This document shows positions 9,915-20,911 of a stretch of DNA of 64,000 nt, piece by piece (the first letter of the stretch is position 1; every line of letters begins with the position of its first letter). The stretch covers positions 124,001 through 188,000 of the forward strand of contig NZ_FOAS01000002.1 of the NCBI RefSeq assembly GCF_900109735.1, read 5' to 3'. Source of the DNA: Atopomonas hussainii (GTDB taxonomy: Bacteria; Pseudomonadota; Gammaproteobacteria; Pseudomonadales; Pseudomonadaceae). The translations under genes were made by a program, and so were the position numbers. The notes under the pieces were generated by a model that saw only the letters and a program-made list of their open reading frames with translations, was not told the DNA's origin and did not search any database.

Positions 9915-11033
9915 GTGCAGCGTATCGATCATCCCCTGCCGTGGGGCAGCCTAGGCACCAAGCGCACGCTCAGCGTGTTCCGCTTTGGTGACGCCGCCGC
10001 CCCACGCAAGGCCTATATCCAAGCCAGCCTGCATGCTGATGAGTTGCCCGGCATGCGCGTGGCGTGGGCGCTTAAAAAGCGCTTGCAGGTGCTGGAAGCG
10101 GCGGGGCAGATCAGCGGATGTATCGAGCTGGTGCCGGTAGCCAATCCGATTGGTTTGGCACAAGCGGTGTACGCCCAGCAGCAAGGTCGTTTTGAGCTGG
10201 GTAGCGGCAGTAACTTTAACCGTGACTTTGCCGATTTAGCGGCCTTAGTGGCCGAGCGCCTTGAGGGCCAGTTAAGTGATGAGGCTGCGGCTAACGTCGC
10301 GCTGATCCGCCAAGCCATGCGTGACGCGCTGGCTACCTTGCCGCCGGCGGGTAGCGAGCTAGAAGGCCTACGCCGCTTGCTGCTCAGTCACGCCTGCGAT
10401 GCCGATGTGGTGCTCGATCTGCACTGTGATTTTGAATCCATCCTGCTGCTCTACACCTTGCCGCAGCTGTGGCCGCAGATTGAGCCTTTAGCGCAGCGCT
10501 TAGGCGCGGGCATGACCTTGCTGGCCGAAGATTCGGGCGGTTTCTCCTTTGATGAAGCCTGCTCGTTGCCGTGGGCGCGTTTAGCGGCGCGCTTTGCTGA
10601 GCAACCGATTCCTTTGGCATGCGCGGCAGCAACCCTAGAGTTGCGTGGCATGTTGGATACTGATGCAGAACAAGCCGCAGCCGATGCCGAGGCGATTTTG
10701 GCTTACTTGGCTGAGCAAGGTTTGCTCACCGGGCAATGGCCGGCGCGCGCACAAGACGCCGCCCCGGCGTGCCCGTTTGCTGGCGCCGATTACCTGCTCG
10801 CTCCGCATGCTGGTGTGGTGAGTTTTCTCAAGCCGCTGGGCGCCTGGGTAAAGCAGGGCGAGGCGGTGTTTGAAGTGGTAGACCCGATTACCGATCGCGT
10901 CAGTGTGGTGACCAGCCGCACCGACGGGGTGCTTTATGCCCGCGAGCGTTTGCGATACGCCTTGCCGGGTTTGTGGCTGGCCAAAGTGGCTGGTGAAAAG
11001 ACGCTGCGTCACGGACGTCTGCTCAGCGATTAA
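9915..11033 (+). CDS. aotO: AotO: zinc carboxypeptidase-like (AstE/aspartoacylase family) protein in the aot operon
   Basis: Predicted cytoplasmic zinc hydrolase of the succinylglutamate desuccinylase/aspartoacylase family (M14-like), 372 residues from a GTG start. The zinc-binding pair is visible as [12 protein letters not shown] (His and Glu) and, later, [14 protein letters not shown] (His). The last 85 residues ([20 protein letters not shown], then [12 protein letters not shown]) form the small barrel typical of the family. It occupies the same place as aotO in the P. aeruginosa aotJQMOP operon, where it is reported as dispensable for transport (from memory). It may deacylate N-acyl amino acids entering by this importer; that is inference. 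It is 2 bases from aotM and touches the aotP region. Confidence 0.85.
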   Translation: MQRIDHPLPWGSLGTKRTLSVFRFGDAAAPRKAYIQASLHADELPGMRVAWALKKRLQVLEAAGQISGCIELVPVANPIGLAQAVYAQQQGRFELGSGSNFNRDFADLAALVAERLEGQLSDEAAANVALIRQAMRDALATLPPAGSELEGLRRLLLSHACDADVVLDLHCDFESILLLYTLPQLWPQIEPLAQRLGAGMTLLAEDSGGFSFDEACSLPWARLAARFAEQPIPLACAAATLELRGMLDTDAEQAAADAEAILAYLAEQGLLTGQWPARAQDAAPACPFAGADYLLAPHAGVVSFLKPLGAWVKQGEAVFEVVDPITDRVSVVTSRTDGVLYARERLRYALPGLWLAKVAGEKTLRHGRLLSD

Positions 11034-11047
11034 TGCGAGAAATGACC

Positions 11048-11812
11048 ATGTACAAACTCGAAGTTCACGATTTGCACAAGCGCTACGGCAGCCACGAGGT
11101 GCTTAAAGGCGTCACCCTCACCGCCAAGGCGGGCGATGTGACCAGCATTATCGGCTCCAGCGGCTCGGGCAAGAGCACCTTCCTGCGCTGCATTAACCTG
11201 CTGGAGCAGCCGTACGAAGGGCGCATTGTGCTCAACGGCGAAGAGCTCAAGCTGGTGAAGAACAAGCACGGCGAACTAAAAGCCGCCGATGCCAAACAGT
11301 TGGCGCGTATTCGCTCGCGTTTGGCCATGGTGTTTCAGCACTTCAATTTGTGGTCACACATGACCGCGCTGGAAAACATCATCGAAGCGCCGGTGCATGT
11401 GCTTGGCGTGTCGAAGAAAGAAGCGCTGGAAAAAGCGGAGTATTACTTGAACAAGGTCGGCGTCGCGCATCGCAAAGATGCCTATCCTGCGCATATGTCC
11501 GGCGGCGAGCAGCAGCGTGTGGCGATTGCTCGTGCGCTGGCCGTGGAGCCGGAAGTGATGCTGTTTGATGAGCCCACCTCGGCGCTCGACCCGGAGCTGG
11601 TCGGCGAAGTGCTTAAAGTCATGCGTGACTTGGCCGAAGAAGGTCGCACTATGGTGGTGGTCACTCACGAAATGGGCTTTGCCCGCGAAGTGTCGAACCA
11701 GCTGATCTTCTTGCATCAAGGCCGTGTCGAAGAACAAGGTTGCCCGCGTGAAGTGTTGGCCAATCCGAGTTCGCAACGACTGCAACAATTTCTCACCGGT
11801 AGCCTAAAGTAA
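11048..11812 (+). CDS. aotP: Arginine/ornithine ABC transporter ATP-binding protein AotP
   Basis: Cytoplasmic ATPase that powers the AotQM pore; 254 residues from the ATG at 11048. It has Walker A ([15 protein letters not shown]), Q loop ([12 protein letters not shown]), ABC signature ([16 protein letters not shown]), Walker B ([14 protein letters not shown]) and H loop (VVTHEMGF). Two upstream in-frame ATGs (11033 and 11042) would add 2-5 residues; 11048 matches AotP/HisP N-termini (MYKLEV) and has GAGA 7 bases before it. Four bases separate its stop from argR. Confidence 0.94.
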   Translation: MYKLEVHDLHKRYGSHEVLKGVTLTAKAGDVTSIIGSSGSGKSTFLRCINLLEQPYEGRIVLNGEELKLVKNKHGELKAADAKQLARIRSRLAMVFQHFNLWSHMTALENIIEAPVHVLGVSKKEALEKAEYYLNKVGVAHRKDAYPAHMSGGEQQRVAIARALAVEPEVMLFDEPTSALDPELVGEVLKVMRDLAEEGRTMVVVTHEMGFAREVSNQLIFLHQGRVEEQGCPREVLANPSSQRLQQFLTGSLK

Positions 11813-11816
11813 GCAC

Positions 11817-12803
11817 ATGCCCATTAAACGCATCGGATTCCTCGTTTGGCCTAGCACCCGGCCGCTGACCCTAGCCCTGCTGGATGAAGCGCTGCGGGTG
11901 GCTGCGCGCGTGAGCAAGGAGTCGGCGTTGCATTGCAGCTGGTGGGTGGCCGAAGGCGACGCCAGCAGCATGAGCTTTCCGGGTATCGAATTTGCCCCAT
12001 TGCCCAGCTCGCTAGAAGGCTACGATCGCTTGATCGTGCTGGCTGACGAGCCCATGGCGCAGCTGCCCACCGCCACTGCCAATGCGGTGCGCCAAGCAGC
12101 GCGTGCCTCGGTACCGTTAACCGCGATCTCGGCGGGGGTGTACGTGTTGGCCCAGCTGGGCTTGCTCGACGGTGTGCGCACCGCCGTGCACTGGCGTTGG
12201 CAAGACGACTTTGCCGAACGCTTCCCTAAGGTGATCGCTACCACGCATTTGTTTGAGTGGGAAAAGCACCGCGTCACCGCCTGCGGTGGCATGGCCACGC
12301 TGGATTTGGCACTGGCCTTGTTAGGCCGCGAATTTGGCGGCGAGCTGGCAGGTTCGGTGTCGGAAGAGTTAGTGGTCGAGCGCATCCGCGATGGCGGCGA
12401 ACGGCAGCGCATTCCGCTGCGCAATCGCTTGGGCTCGTCGCACCCTAAGCTCACCCAAGCGGTGATGCTGATGGAAGCCAATATCGAAGAACCGCTCACC
12501 ACCGACGAAATCGCCACACACGTGTGCGTGTCGCGTCGCCAGCTCGAGCGCATCTTCAAGCAATACTTAAATCGCGTGCCCAGCCAGTACTACTTAGAGC
12601 TGCGCTTAAACCGCGCGCGCAAGTTACTGCTGCAAACCAGCAAGTCGATTATTCAGATTGGCCTGTCGTGCGGCTTCTCTTCTGGGCCGCACTTCTCGAG
12701 CGCTTATCGCAATTTCTTTGGCGTCACTCCGCGTGACGACCGTAATCAGCGTCGCGCCAGTGGTGCGGTTGAGGGTGTGGCGGCGCTGCCGCCCGAGCAA
12801 TAA
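11817..12803 (+). CDS. argR: Arginine-responsive AraC-family regulator ArgR
   Basis: Transcription factor of the Pseudomonas type: unrelated to E. coli ArgR, it is an AraC/XylS protein that activates arginine uptake and catabolism and represses biosynthesis. It has 328 residues. Residues 1-190 form a DJ-1/PfpI-like domain (for example IGFLVWPSTRPLTLALLDEA and SVPLTAISAGVYVLAQLGLL). Residues 220-310 carry two helix-turn-helix motifs: LTTDEIATHVCVSRRQLERIF and SIIQIGLSCGFSSGPHFSSA, followed by YRNFFGVTPR. It is the last gene of the aot operon, as in P. aeruginosa, so it is likely autoregulated through the aotJ promoter. Candidate targets in this window are the sites at 1145, 7477 and 13086. Confidence 0.95.
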   Translation: MPIKRIGFLVWPSTRPLTLALLDEALRVAARVSKESALHCSWWVAEGDASSMSFPGIEFAPLPSSLEGYDRLIVLADEPMAQLPTATANAVRQAARASVPLTAISAGVYVLAQLGLLDGVRTAVHWRWQDDFAERFPKVIATTHLFEWEKHRVTACGGMATLDLALALLGREFGGELAGSVSEELVVERIRDGGERQRIPLRNRLGSSHPKLTQAVMLMEANIEEPLTTDEIATHVCVSRRQLERIFKQYLNRVPSQYYLELRLNRARKLLLQTSKSIIQIGLSCGFSSGPHFSSAYRNFFGVTPRDDRNQRRASGAVEGVAALPPEQ

Positions 12804-12904
12804 CGCGGCTGAGCGCTGATATGTCGGCGTTGCCACGGTTGGCTTAAATCTCGCTGTTATTGGCCGATCTGCGGTTTAATGGCAGCCCTGCGAGGGGCTG
12901 CAGC

Positions 12905-13052
12905 CTAGGAGGCGCTGATTGAATCGGCGAACGGCTTAAGCACAAGGCGTACGGAGCGCAGCAACCGAGACATACCTTGTGGTAGGTGAGGTTGCGAGCA
13001 CCGCACAACGCCGTGATTAAGTCGTGCAGGCATTCAAGCAATGCCTCCTTAG
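12905..13052. repeat. Large imperfect palindrome (MITE-like extragenic element)
   Basis: Two arms of about 70 bases are imperfect reverse complements of each other. The left outer end CCTAGGAGGCGCTGATTGAA matches, inverted, the right end TTCAAGCAATGCCTCCTTAG; near the centre GCAACC..ACATACC faces GGTAGGT..GGTTGC across TTGT. It has no coding capacity. It fills most of the 364-base gap between argR and aruC and stops 34 bases before the ArgR-like site. The form suggests a non-autonomous, transposase-mobilised element or a REP-like unit. As transcribed RNA it would fold into one long hairpin and could end argR transcription. Confidence 0.65.
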
Positions 13053-13085
13053 CTATTGGCGCGGAAAAAGCCCGCTGTAATAAGT

Positions 13086-13128
13086 TGTCGCATGGCGGCA
13101 AGGCTCGCCGCAAACCAGTCCCTACAAT
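13086..13128 (+). promoter_or_regulatory. Putative ArgR half-site and aru operon promoter
   Basis: TGTCGC at 13086-13091, then N8 and AA at 13100-13101, matches the ArgR half-site. A weak second copy (CGCCGC) begins 20 bases later. TACAAT at 13123-13128 fits a -10 element; no good -35 is visible, consistent with activation by ArgR bound next to it. The start codon of aruC is 40 bases further on. Confidence 0.55.
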
Positions 13129-13134
13129 CATTAA

Positions 13135-14388
<1,254 letters not shown>

Positions 14389-14402
14389 TTTTGCAATAGA
14401 CC

Positions 14403-14431
14403 GGGCAGGAGCCAGCGCTCCTGCCCATTTT
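14403..14431 (+). terminator. Intercistronic hairpin between aruC and aruF
   Basis: GGGCAGGAGC (14403-14412) pairs perfectly with GCTCCTGCCC (14417-14426), loop CAGC, followed by ATTTT. It looks like an intrinsic terminator placed inside the operon, 14 bases after the aruC stop. It could let aruC be made in excess, which fits its double role in arginine synthesis and breakdown (inference). Confidence 0.75.
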
Positions 14432-14444
14432 GGGAGGAATGCCA

Positions 14445-15467
14445 ATGCTGGTGATGCGCCCTGCGCAACTGTCTGATCTGGCGCAAGTCCGCAAACTGGC
14501 CGCTGCTAGTTTGATCGGCGTGACGTCGCTGCCGGATGATGACGAACGCCTGCGCGAGAAAATCCTGGCCTCAGAGGCCTCGTTCACTTCGGATGTGAGC
14601 TTCAACGGCGAAGAAAGCTATTTCTTCGTGCTCGAAGACTTAACCCGTGGTGAGCTGGTCGGCTGTAGCGGCATTGTCGCCTCGGCGGGGTATTCCGAAC
14701 CTTTTTACAGCTTCCGTAACGAGACGTTCGTGCACGCCTCGCGTGAGCTGAAAATCCACAACAAGATTCATGTGCTGTCGCTGTGCCACGACCTGACCGG
14801 CAATAGCCTGCTGACCTCGTTCTTCGTCGAGCCCGGCGCCGCCGCTCAGCACGATGCCGCTGCCGAGCTGAACTCGCGCTCGCGCTTGCTGTTCGTCGCT
14901 ACCCACCCGGAGCGCTTTGCCGATTCGGTGGTGGTCGAGATCGTCGGCTTTAGTGACGAGCAAGGCCAGTCGCCGTTTTGGGATGCCGTGGGCAAGAACT
15001 TCTTCGACATGAGCTACGAAGAGGCCGAAGTGCTGTGCGGGCAAAAGAGCCGCACCTTCTTGGCCGAGCTGATGCCCAGTTACCCCATCTATGTGCCGCT
15101 GCTCTCCGATGCCGCGCAAGAGTCCATGGGCCAAGTGCATCCCGGTGCCGAGATCAACTTCGACATCCTCATGCGCGAAGGCTTCGAGACCGATCACTAC
15201 ATCGATATTTTCGACGGTGGCCCAACCTTGCATGCACGCTGCGACAGCATTCGCTCCATCGCGCAAAGCCGTTTGGCGGCGGTAATGGTGGGCGAGCCGA
15301 GTGCCAATGGCCGGCCGTATCTGGTCGCGCACGGGCGCTTGCAAGATTTCCGCGCCATCGTCGCGACCCTCGACTGGGCTCCCGGTCGTCCCGTCACCTT
15401 AAGTGCGGCGCAAGCCGAAGCACTGGGGGTGGAGAAAGGCTCCAACGTTCGCCTGGTGGCGGTGTAA
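14445..15467 (+). CDS. aruF: Arginine/ornithine N-succinyltransferase alpha subunit AruF
   Basis: First enzyme of the AST pathway, with AruG: succinyl-CoA and arginine (or ornithine) give the N2-succinyl derivative. It has 340 residues of the AstA/AruF family, with landmarks MRPAQLSDLAQVRKLA, GVTSLPDDDERL, NGEESYFFVLED and FSDEQGQSPFWDAVGKNFF. GGGAGGA lies 6 bases before the ATG at 14445; nearby in-frame starts at 14430, 14439 and 14454 differ by a few residues. It is paralogous to aruG, which follows after 9 bases; the two subunits assemble as a heteromer in Pseudomonas. Confidence 0.95.
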   Translation: MLVMRPAQLSDLAQVRKLAAASLIGVTSLPDDDERLREKILASEASFTSDVSFNGEESYFFVLEDLTRGELVGCSGIVASAGYSEPFYSFRNETFVHASRELKIHNKIHVLSLCHDLTGNSLLTSFFVEPGAAAQHDAAAELNSRSRLLFVATHPERFADSVVVEIVGFSDEQGQSPFWDAVGKNFFDMSYEEAEVLCGQKSRTFLAELMPSYPIYVPLLSDAAQESMGQVHPGAEINFDILMREGFETDHYIDIFDGGPTLHARCDSIRSIAQSRLAAVMVGEPSANGRPYLVAHGRLQDFRAIVATLDWAPGRPVTLSAAQAEALGVEKGSNVRLVAV

Positions 15468-15476
15468 GAGGTCCCT

Positions 15477-16496
15477 ATGATTGTTCGTCCTGCCAAACTG
15501 AGCGACCTGCCAGCCTTAATTGAGCTGGCCAAAAGCACCGGCGTCGGCGTGACCAGCCTGCCGGCTAACGAAGACCGCCTTGGCGCGCGTCTGGCCTGGG
15601 CTGAAAAAGCCTTTGCCGGCCAAGCCGAGATGGCCGACTGCGACTACTTGTTCGTGCTCGAAGACGATGCCGGCAAAGTGCATGGCATCAGTGGCCTGAT
15701 CGCCGCCGTGGGTTTGCGTGAACCTTGGTACAACTACCGCGTGGGCTTAACCGTGAGCGCCTCGCAAGAGCTGGGCATTCACCGGCAGATCCCTACGCTG
15801 TTCTTGGCCAACGACTTAACCGGCCATTCCGAGCTGTGCTCGCTGTTTGTCCATCCGGATTCGCGTACCGGCTTAAATGGCCGGCTGATTTCTAAGTCGC
15901 GCTTCTTGTTTATGGCCGAGTTCCCCGAGCTATTTGGCGACAAAGTGATCGCCGAAATGCGCGGCATGTCGGATGAAGAGGGCAAGTCGCCGTTCTGGGA
16001 AAGCCTCGGTAGGCACTTCTTCAAAATGGAATTCTCCCAAGCCGATTACCTAACCGGCGTGGGCAACAAGGCGTTTATCGCCGAGTTGATGCCCAAGTTC
16101 CCGCTCTACACCTGCTTCTTAGACGAGCAAGCGCGTGAGGTGATCGGCAAGGTACACCCGCAAACCGAGCCCGCGCTGGCCATGCTTAACGGCGAAGGCT
16201 TCCGCTATCAGGGCTATGTCGACATCTTCGATGCGGGCCCGGCGATTGAGTGCGAGCGCAGTCAGATTCGCGCGGTGCGCGACTCGCAAGTGCTGGTGCT
16301 GCAAGTGGGTTCGCTGGGTGACGATGCCAAACCGTATTTAATTTCTAACCGCAGTCGCGAAGGCTGCCGCATTACTGCGGCGTCGGCGAAAGTGGCTGCA
16401 GGCACGCTGGTGGTGGATGCCGCCACCGCACGCCGTTTACAGATGTCCGCTGGTAGCTCGGTGCGTGCCGTGCCGCTGTCAGCGCGGGAGGCCTAA
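15477..16496 (+). CDS. aruG: Arginine/ornithine N-succinyltransferase beta subunit AruG
   Basis: Second subunit of the heteromeric succinyltransferase; 339 residues. It parallels AruF along its length: IVRPAKLSDLPALIELAKST, GVTSLPANEDRLGARLAWAE, YLFVLEDDAGKVHGISG, MSDEEGKSPFWESLGRHFF and AELMPKFPLYT. Its start has GAGG 5 bases upstream. It is followed by aruD with only 3 bases between. Enterobacteria have a single AstA; the tandem pair is a Pseudomonas trait. Confidence 0.95.
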   Translation: MIVRPAKLSDLPALIELAKSTGVGVTSLPANEDRLGARLAWAEKAFAGQAEMADCDYLFVLEDDAGKVHGISGLIAAVGLREPWYNYRVGLTVSASQELGIHRQIPTLFLANDLTGHSELCSLFVHPDSRTGLNGRLISKSRFLFMAEFPELFGDKVIAEMRGMSDEEGKSPFWESLGRHFFKMEFSQADYLTGVGNKAFIAELMPKFPLYTCFLDEQAREVIGKVHPQTEPALAMLNGEGFRYQGYVDIFDAGPAIECERSQIRAVRDSQVLVLQVGSLGDDAKPYLISNRSREGCRITAASAKVAAGTLVVDAATARRLQMSAGSSVRAVPLSAREA

Positions 16497-17962
<1,466 letters not shown>

Positions 17963-17963
<1 letters not shown>

Positions 17964-19309
17964 TGAACGCTTATGAAGTGAATTTCGACGGCTTAGTGGG
18001 CCCTACCCACAACTACGGTGGTTTGTCGTACGGCAACGTGGCCTCGCAGAGCAACTCGCAGGCGGTCTCCAACCCGCGCGAGGCGGCTAAGCAAGGTTTG
18101 GCCAAGATGAAGGCGCTGAAAGACATGGGCTTTCAGCAAGGCGTGCTCGCCCCGCAAGAGCGCCCCGATGTTGGCACTCTGCGCGCGCTGGGCTTTACCG
18201 GCAGCGATGCGCAAGTGATCGAAAAGGCCGCAAAAGAAGCTATGCCGCTGTTAGTGGCCTGCTCGTCGGCCTCCAGCATGTGGACGGCCAACGCCGCCAC
18301 CGTGAGCCCGAGTGCCGATACCGCCGACGGCAAGGTGCACTTCACCGCGGCGAACCTGAACTGCAAGTTTCACCGCTCGATCGAGCATCCGGTGACTTCG
18401 CGCATCTTGGGCGCCATGTTCGCCAACGAGCAGCACTTCGCCCATCACGCCGCGCTGCCTGCGGTGGGTCAGTTTGGTGATGAAGGTGCGGCCAATCACA
18501 CGCGCTTCTGCAACGGTTACGGCAATCCGGGCGTCGAATTCTTCGTCTTCGGTCGCAGCGCGTTTGACCCGCGCTACCCCGCGCCGCAGCGCTACCCCGC
18601 GCGACAAACGCTGGAAGCCTGTCAGGCCGTGGCGCGTTTGCACGGCCTTAACGACGCCGGCGTGGTGTATGCCCAACAGAATCCGGCGGTGATCGACCAA
18701 GGCGTGTTCCATAACGACGTGATCGCCGTGGGCAATGCCGAGCTGCTGTTCTATCACGAAGAAGCCTTCCTCGACACCGACAAGACGCTCGATGAGCTGC
18801 GCAACAAACTCGCCGTAGTGGGTGGCCAGTTCACTCACCTGTGTGTGCCGAGCAGTGCAGTCAGCGTGCAAGATGCGGTCAAGTCGTACCTGTTCAACAG
18901 CCAGCTGCTCTGTCGCGCCGATGGTCGCATGATGCTGGTGGTGCCGGATGAGTGCCGGCAGAACGCTAGCGTGTGGGCGTACCTGCAAGAGCAAACCAGC
19001 GGCAACGGCCCGATTGCGGAAGTTAAAGTGTTCGACCTAAAGCAAAGCATGCAAAACGGCGGCGGCCCCGCTTGCCTGCGTTTGCGTGTGGCGCTGAACG
19101 AGCAAGAGCTGGCGGCGGTTAACCCTAAGGTGCTGATGAACGACCAACTGCACGACACGCTTGTCGCGTGGGTCGACAAACATTACCGTGACCGCCTCAG
19201 TGAAACCGACTTGGCCGATCCGCAATTACTTATCGAGTGCCGTACCGCATTGGATGAGCTAACGCAGATTTTGGGCCTCGGTTCGGTGTACCCATTCCAG
19301 CGCGTTTAA
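17963..19309 (+). CDS. aruB: N-succinylarginine dihydrolase AruB
   Basis: Second AST enzyme: N2-succinylarginine is hydrolysed to succinylornithine, CO2 and two ammonia, the step that releases nitrogen. It has 448 residues, the usual AstB length, in the amidinotransferase-like fold. Landmarks are [20 protein letters not shown] at the N-terminus, [31 protein letters not shown] and [20 protein letters not shown] near the C-terminus, where the catalytic Cys lies. The ATG at 17963 overlaps the last base of aruD; a GTG one codon earlier is possible. Confidence 0.95.
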
Positions 19310-19324
19310 TGAAGAGATTCTGAT

Positions 19325-19612
19325 ATGGAAAGCTTGCCGATCCTGCTTGAAGACCAAACTGGCGAACAGCGTTCGACCCACACTGCACGCTTAGGCATTC
19401 GCTTGAATGACCGCGACCTGTGGCTGGAGTCCGATGGCAAAGGCGGCTTGGTGATCTACGCCGAAGCCCACGAAAGCGACGACGAAATCCCCGTGTTGGT
19501 GGTCAAGCCGCAAGCGGTGAACCAGCTCAACTTAAGCGTGGCGCTGGAGCCCGCCGAAGGTGAGGAGTGTTTGCCCGACTGCGGTTGTGACGATCACCAA
19601 CATAGCCACTAG
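19325..19612 (+). CDS. Small acidic conserved protein between aruB and aruE
   Basis: A 95-residue acidic cytoplasmic protein of unknown function, starting MESLPILLEDQTGEQ. It ends ECLPDCGCDDHQHSH, a Cys- and His-rich tail (CxxCxCxxHxHxH) that looks able to bind a metal. A small gene occupies the same position between aruB and aruE in P. aeruginosa (PA0900, from memory), so it is probably real and cotranscribed. The start lies 15 bases after the aruB stop, with GAGAT as a weak ribosome site. I do not recognise a domain. A metallochaperone role for zinc-dependent AruE would be a guess. Confidence 0.75.
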   Translation: MESLPILLEDQTGEQRSTHTARLGIRLNDRDLWLESDGKGGLVIYAEAHESDDEIPVLVVKPQAVNQLNLSVALEPAEGEECLPDCGCDDHQHSH

Positions 19613-19626
19613 ACTGATACCTACCA

Positions 19627-19708
19627 GCCGGCACTCATGCGGTGCCGGCGTTCACTGCGCGGTGCTTGCCGTCAGCAGGCGGCCACCGAGTGACGGGCAT
19701 TGCCCGTC
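19627..19708 (+). other. Two hairpins in the aruB-aruE gap
   Basis: GCCGGCAC (19627-19634) pairs with GTGCCGGC (19642-19649). A second stem GACGGGC (19692-19698) pairs with GCCCGTC (19702-19708) over an ATT loop and ends only 5 bases before the AAGGAGGA ribosome site of aruE. They may tune aruE expression or mRNA stability. No T tract follows either one. Confidence 0.55.
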
Positions 19709-19726
19709 TGCCAAGGAGGAAGCCCC

Positions 19727-20731
19727 ATGCTGTCACTGGGCAAGTTTCTCGAACTGTCGCTGACTGGCCGTGAGCCGTGCGAAAAAATCCAACTTAATGC
19801 CGAAAGCACCCGCCTGCACTGGCGCGGTGAAGGTGTGCTGGAAGTCGTCCCGCCGTCAGCGAGTGACTGCGGTCGCGACTTGATTCTCTCTGCTGGTATT
19901 CACGGCAACGAAACCGCTCCCATCGAACTGCTCGACCGCTTGTTGGTGCGCATCGCCAGCAATCAGCTCAAGGTCGGTACGCGGGTGCTGTTTGTGCTCG
20001 GCAATCTTGAAGCCATGCGCAAAGGCGAGCGCTATCTGGCAGAAGACTTAAACCGCTTATTTAGCGGCAAACACGAAATGGCCGAAGGCAGCGAAGCGCT
20101 GCGCGCCGATGAGCTGGAAAAATACTGCATCGCTTTCTATCAAGGCGTTGAAAGCAACGGCCACGCCCGCGAGCGGTTGCACTTTGATTTGCACACGGCG
20201 ATTCGTGGCTCGCGAGTGGAAAAATTCGCCCTGTACCCGTTTGTGGAAGGGCGCGAACTGCCAGAGCGCTCTTTGGCGCGCTTGCAAGCCGGTGCGGTGA
20301 ATACCGTGCTGAAGCAAAATCGCCACGCCAGCACCTTCTCGGCCTTTACCGCCACGCACTTAGACGCCGAATCGTTCACCTTAGAGCTCGGCAAGGCGCG
20401 CCCCTTTGGCCACAACGAAGGAGTGAACCTTGAAGCGCTGGAAGCCATGCTCGCCACGCTTATCAGCGGCGGTGATGTGGACGACAACGCCTACCAGCCA
20501 GAGCACACCCAGCTCTACCAAGTGGCGCGCGAGGTGATTAAGCACAGCGAATCGTTCCGCCTGCACTTGGCCGATGACGTGGAAAACTTCACCGAGCTGG
20601 AAACCGGCTACCTGCTGGCCGAAGACTGCGGCGAGCGGTTTGTGGTCGAAGAAGCCGGCGCGCGCATCATCTTCCCCAACCCGAGGGTGAAGAATGGCCT
20701 GCGTGCGGGCTTGCTGATCGTGCCTGCATAG
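19727..20731 (+). CDS. aruE: Succinylglutamate desuccinylase AruE
   Basis: Last AST enzyme: N-succinylglutamate is hydrolysed to glutamate and succinate. It is a zinc carboxypeptidase-type protein of 334 residues. Zinc ligands are in [19 protein letters not shown] (His, Glu) and [20 protein letters not shown] (His). The family segment [20 protein letters not shown] carries the presumed catalytic Glu. A strong AAGGAGGA precedes the ATG at 19727. It closes the aru operon, with a hairpin terminator 20 bases downstream. It is distantly related to AotO upstream. Confidence 0.95.
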   Translation: MLSLGKFLELSLTGREPCEKIQLNAESTRLHWRGEGVLEVVPPSASDCGRDLILSAGIHGNETAPIELLDRLLVRIASNQLKVGTRVLFVLGNLEAMRKGERYLAEDLNRLFSGKHEMAEGSEALRADELEKYCIAFYQGVESNGHARERLHFDLHTAIRGSRVEKFALYPFVEGRELPERSLARLQAGAVNTVLKQNRHASTFSAFTATHLDAESFTLELGKARPFGHNEGVNLEALEAMLATLISGGDVDDNAYQPEHTQLYQVAREVIKHSESFRLHLADDVENFTELETGYLLAEDCGERFVVEEAGARIIFPNPRVKNGLRAGLLIVPA

Positions 20732-20751
20732 GCTTTGGGCATCTTTAACTG

Positions 20752-20777
20752 GCAGCCGCATTGGCGGCTGCTGGGTT
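20752..20777 (+). terminator. Terminator of the aru operon
   Basis: GCAGCCGC (20752-20759) pairs with GCGGCTGC (20764-20771), loop ATTG, then a T-rich TGGGTTTGTT. Placed 20 bases after aruE, it fits a modest intrinsic terminator. Confidence 0.65.
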
Positions 20778-20852
20778 TGTTAGGCGACGAAAAGCGCTTT
20801 TCTCTAGGTTTTCAAGGCTGTTAGGCCCGTGCACGGCTCAACAAAGTACGCC

Positions 20853-20858
20853 TATAAT
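20853..20858 (+). promoter_or_regulatory. Probable -10 element of alaS
   Basis: A consensus TATAAT sits 54 bases before the alaS start codon. The -35 position carries only a weak match (TGCACG), so I am sure of the -10 only. Confidence 0.55.
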
Positions 20859-20911
20859 GCGCGTCTTTGTTTTTTCGCCGCCGTTTGCGCGTGTCTGCTC
20901 GGAAAGGATCT

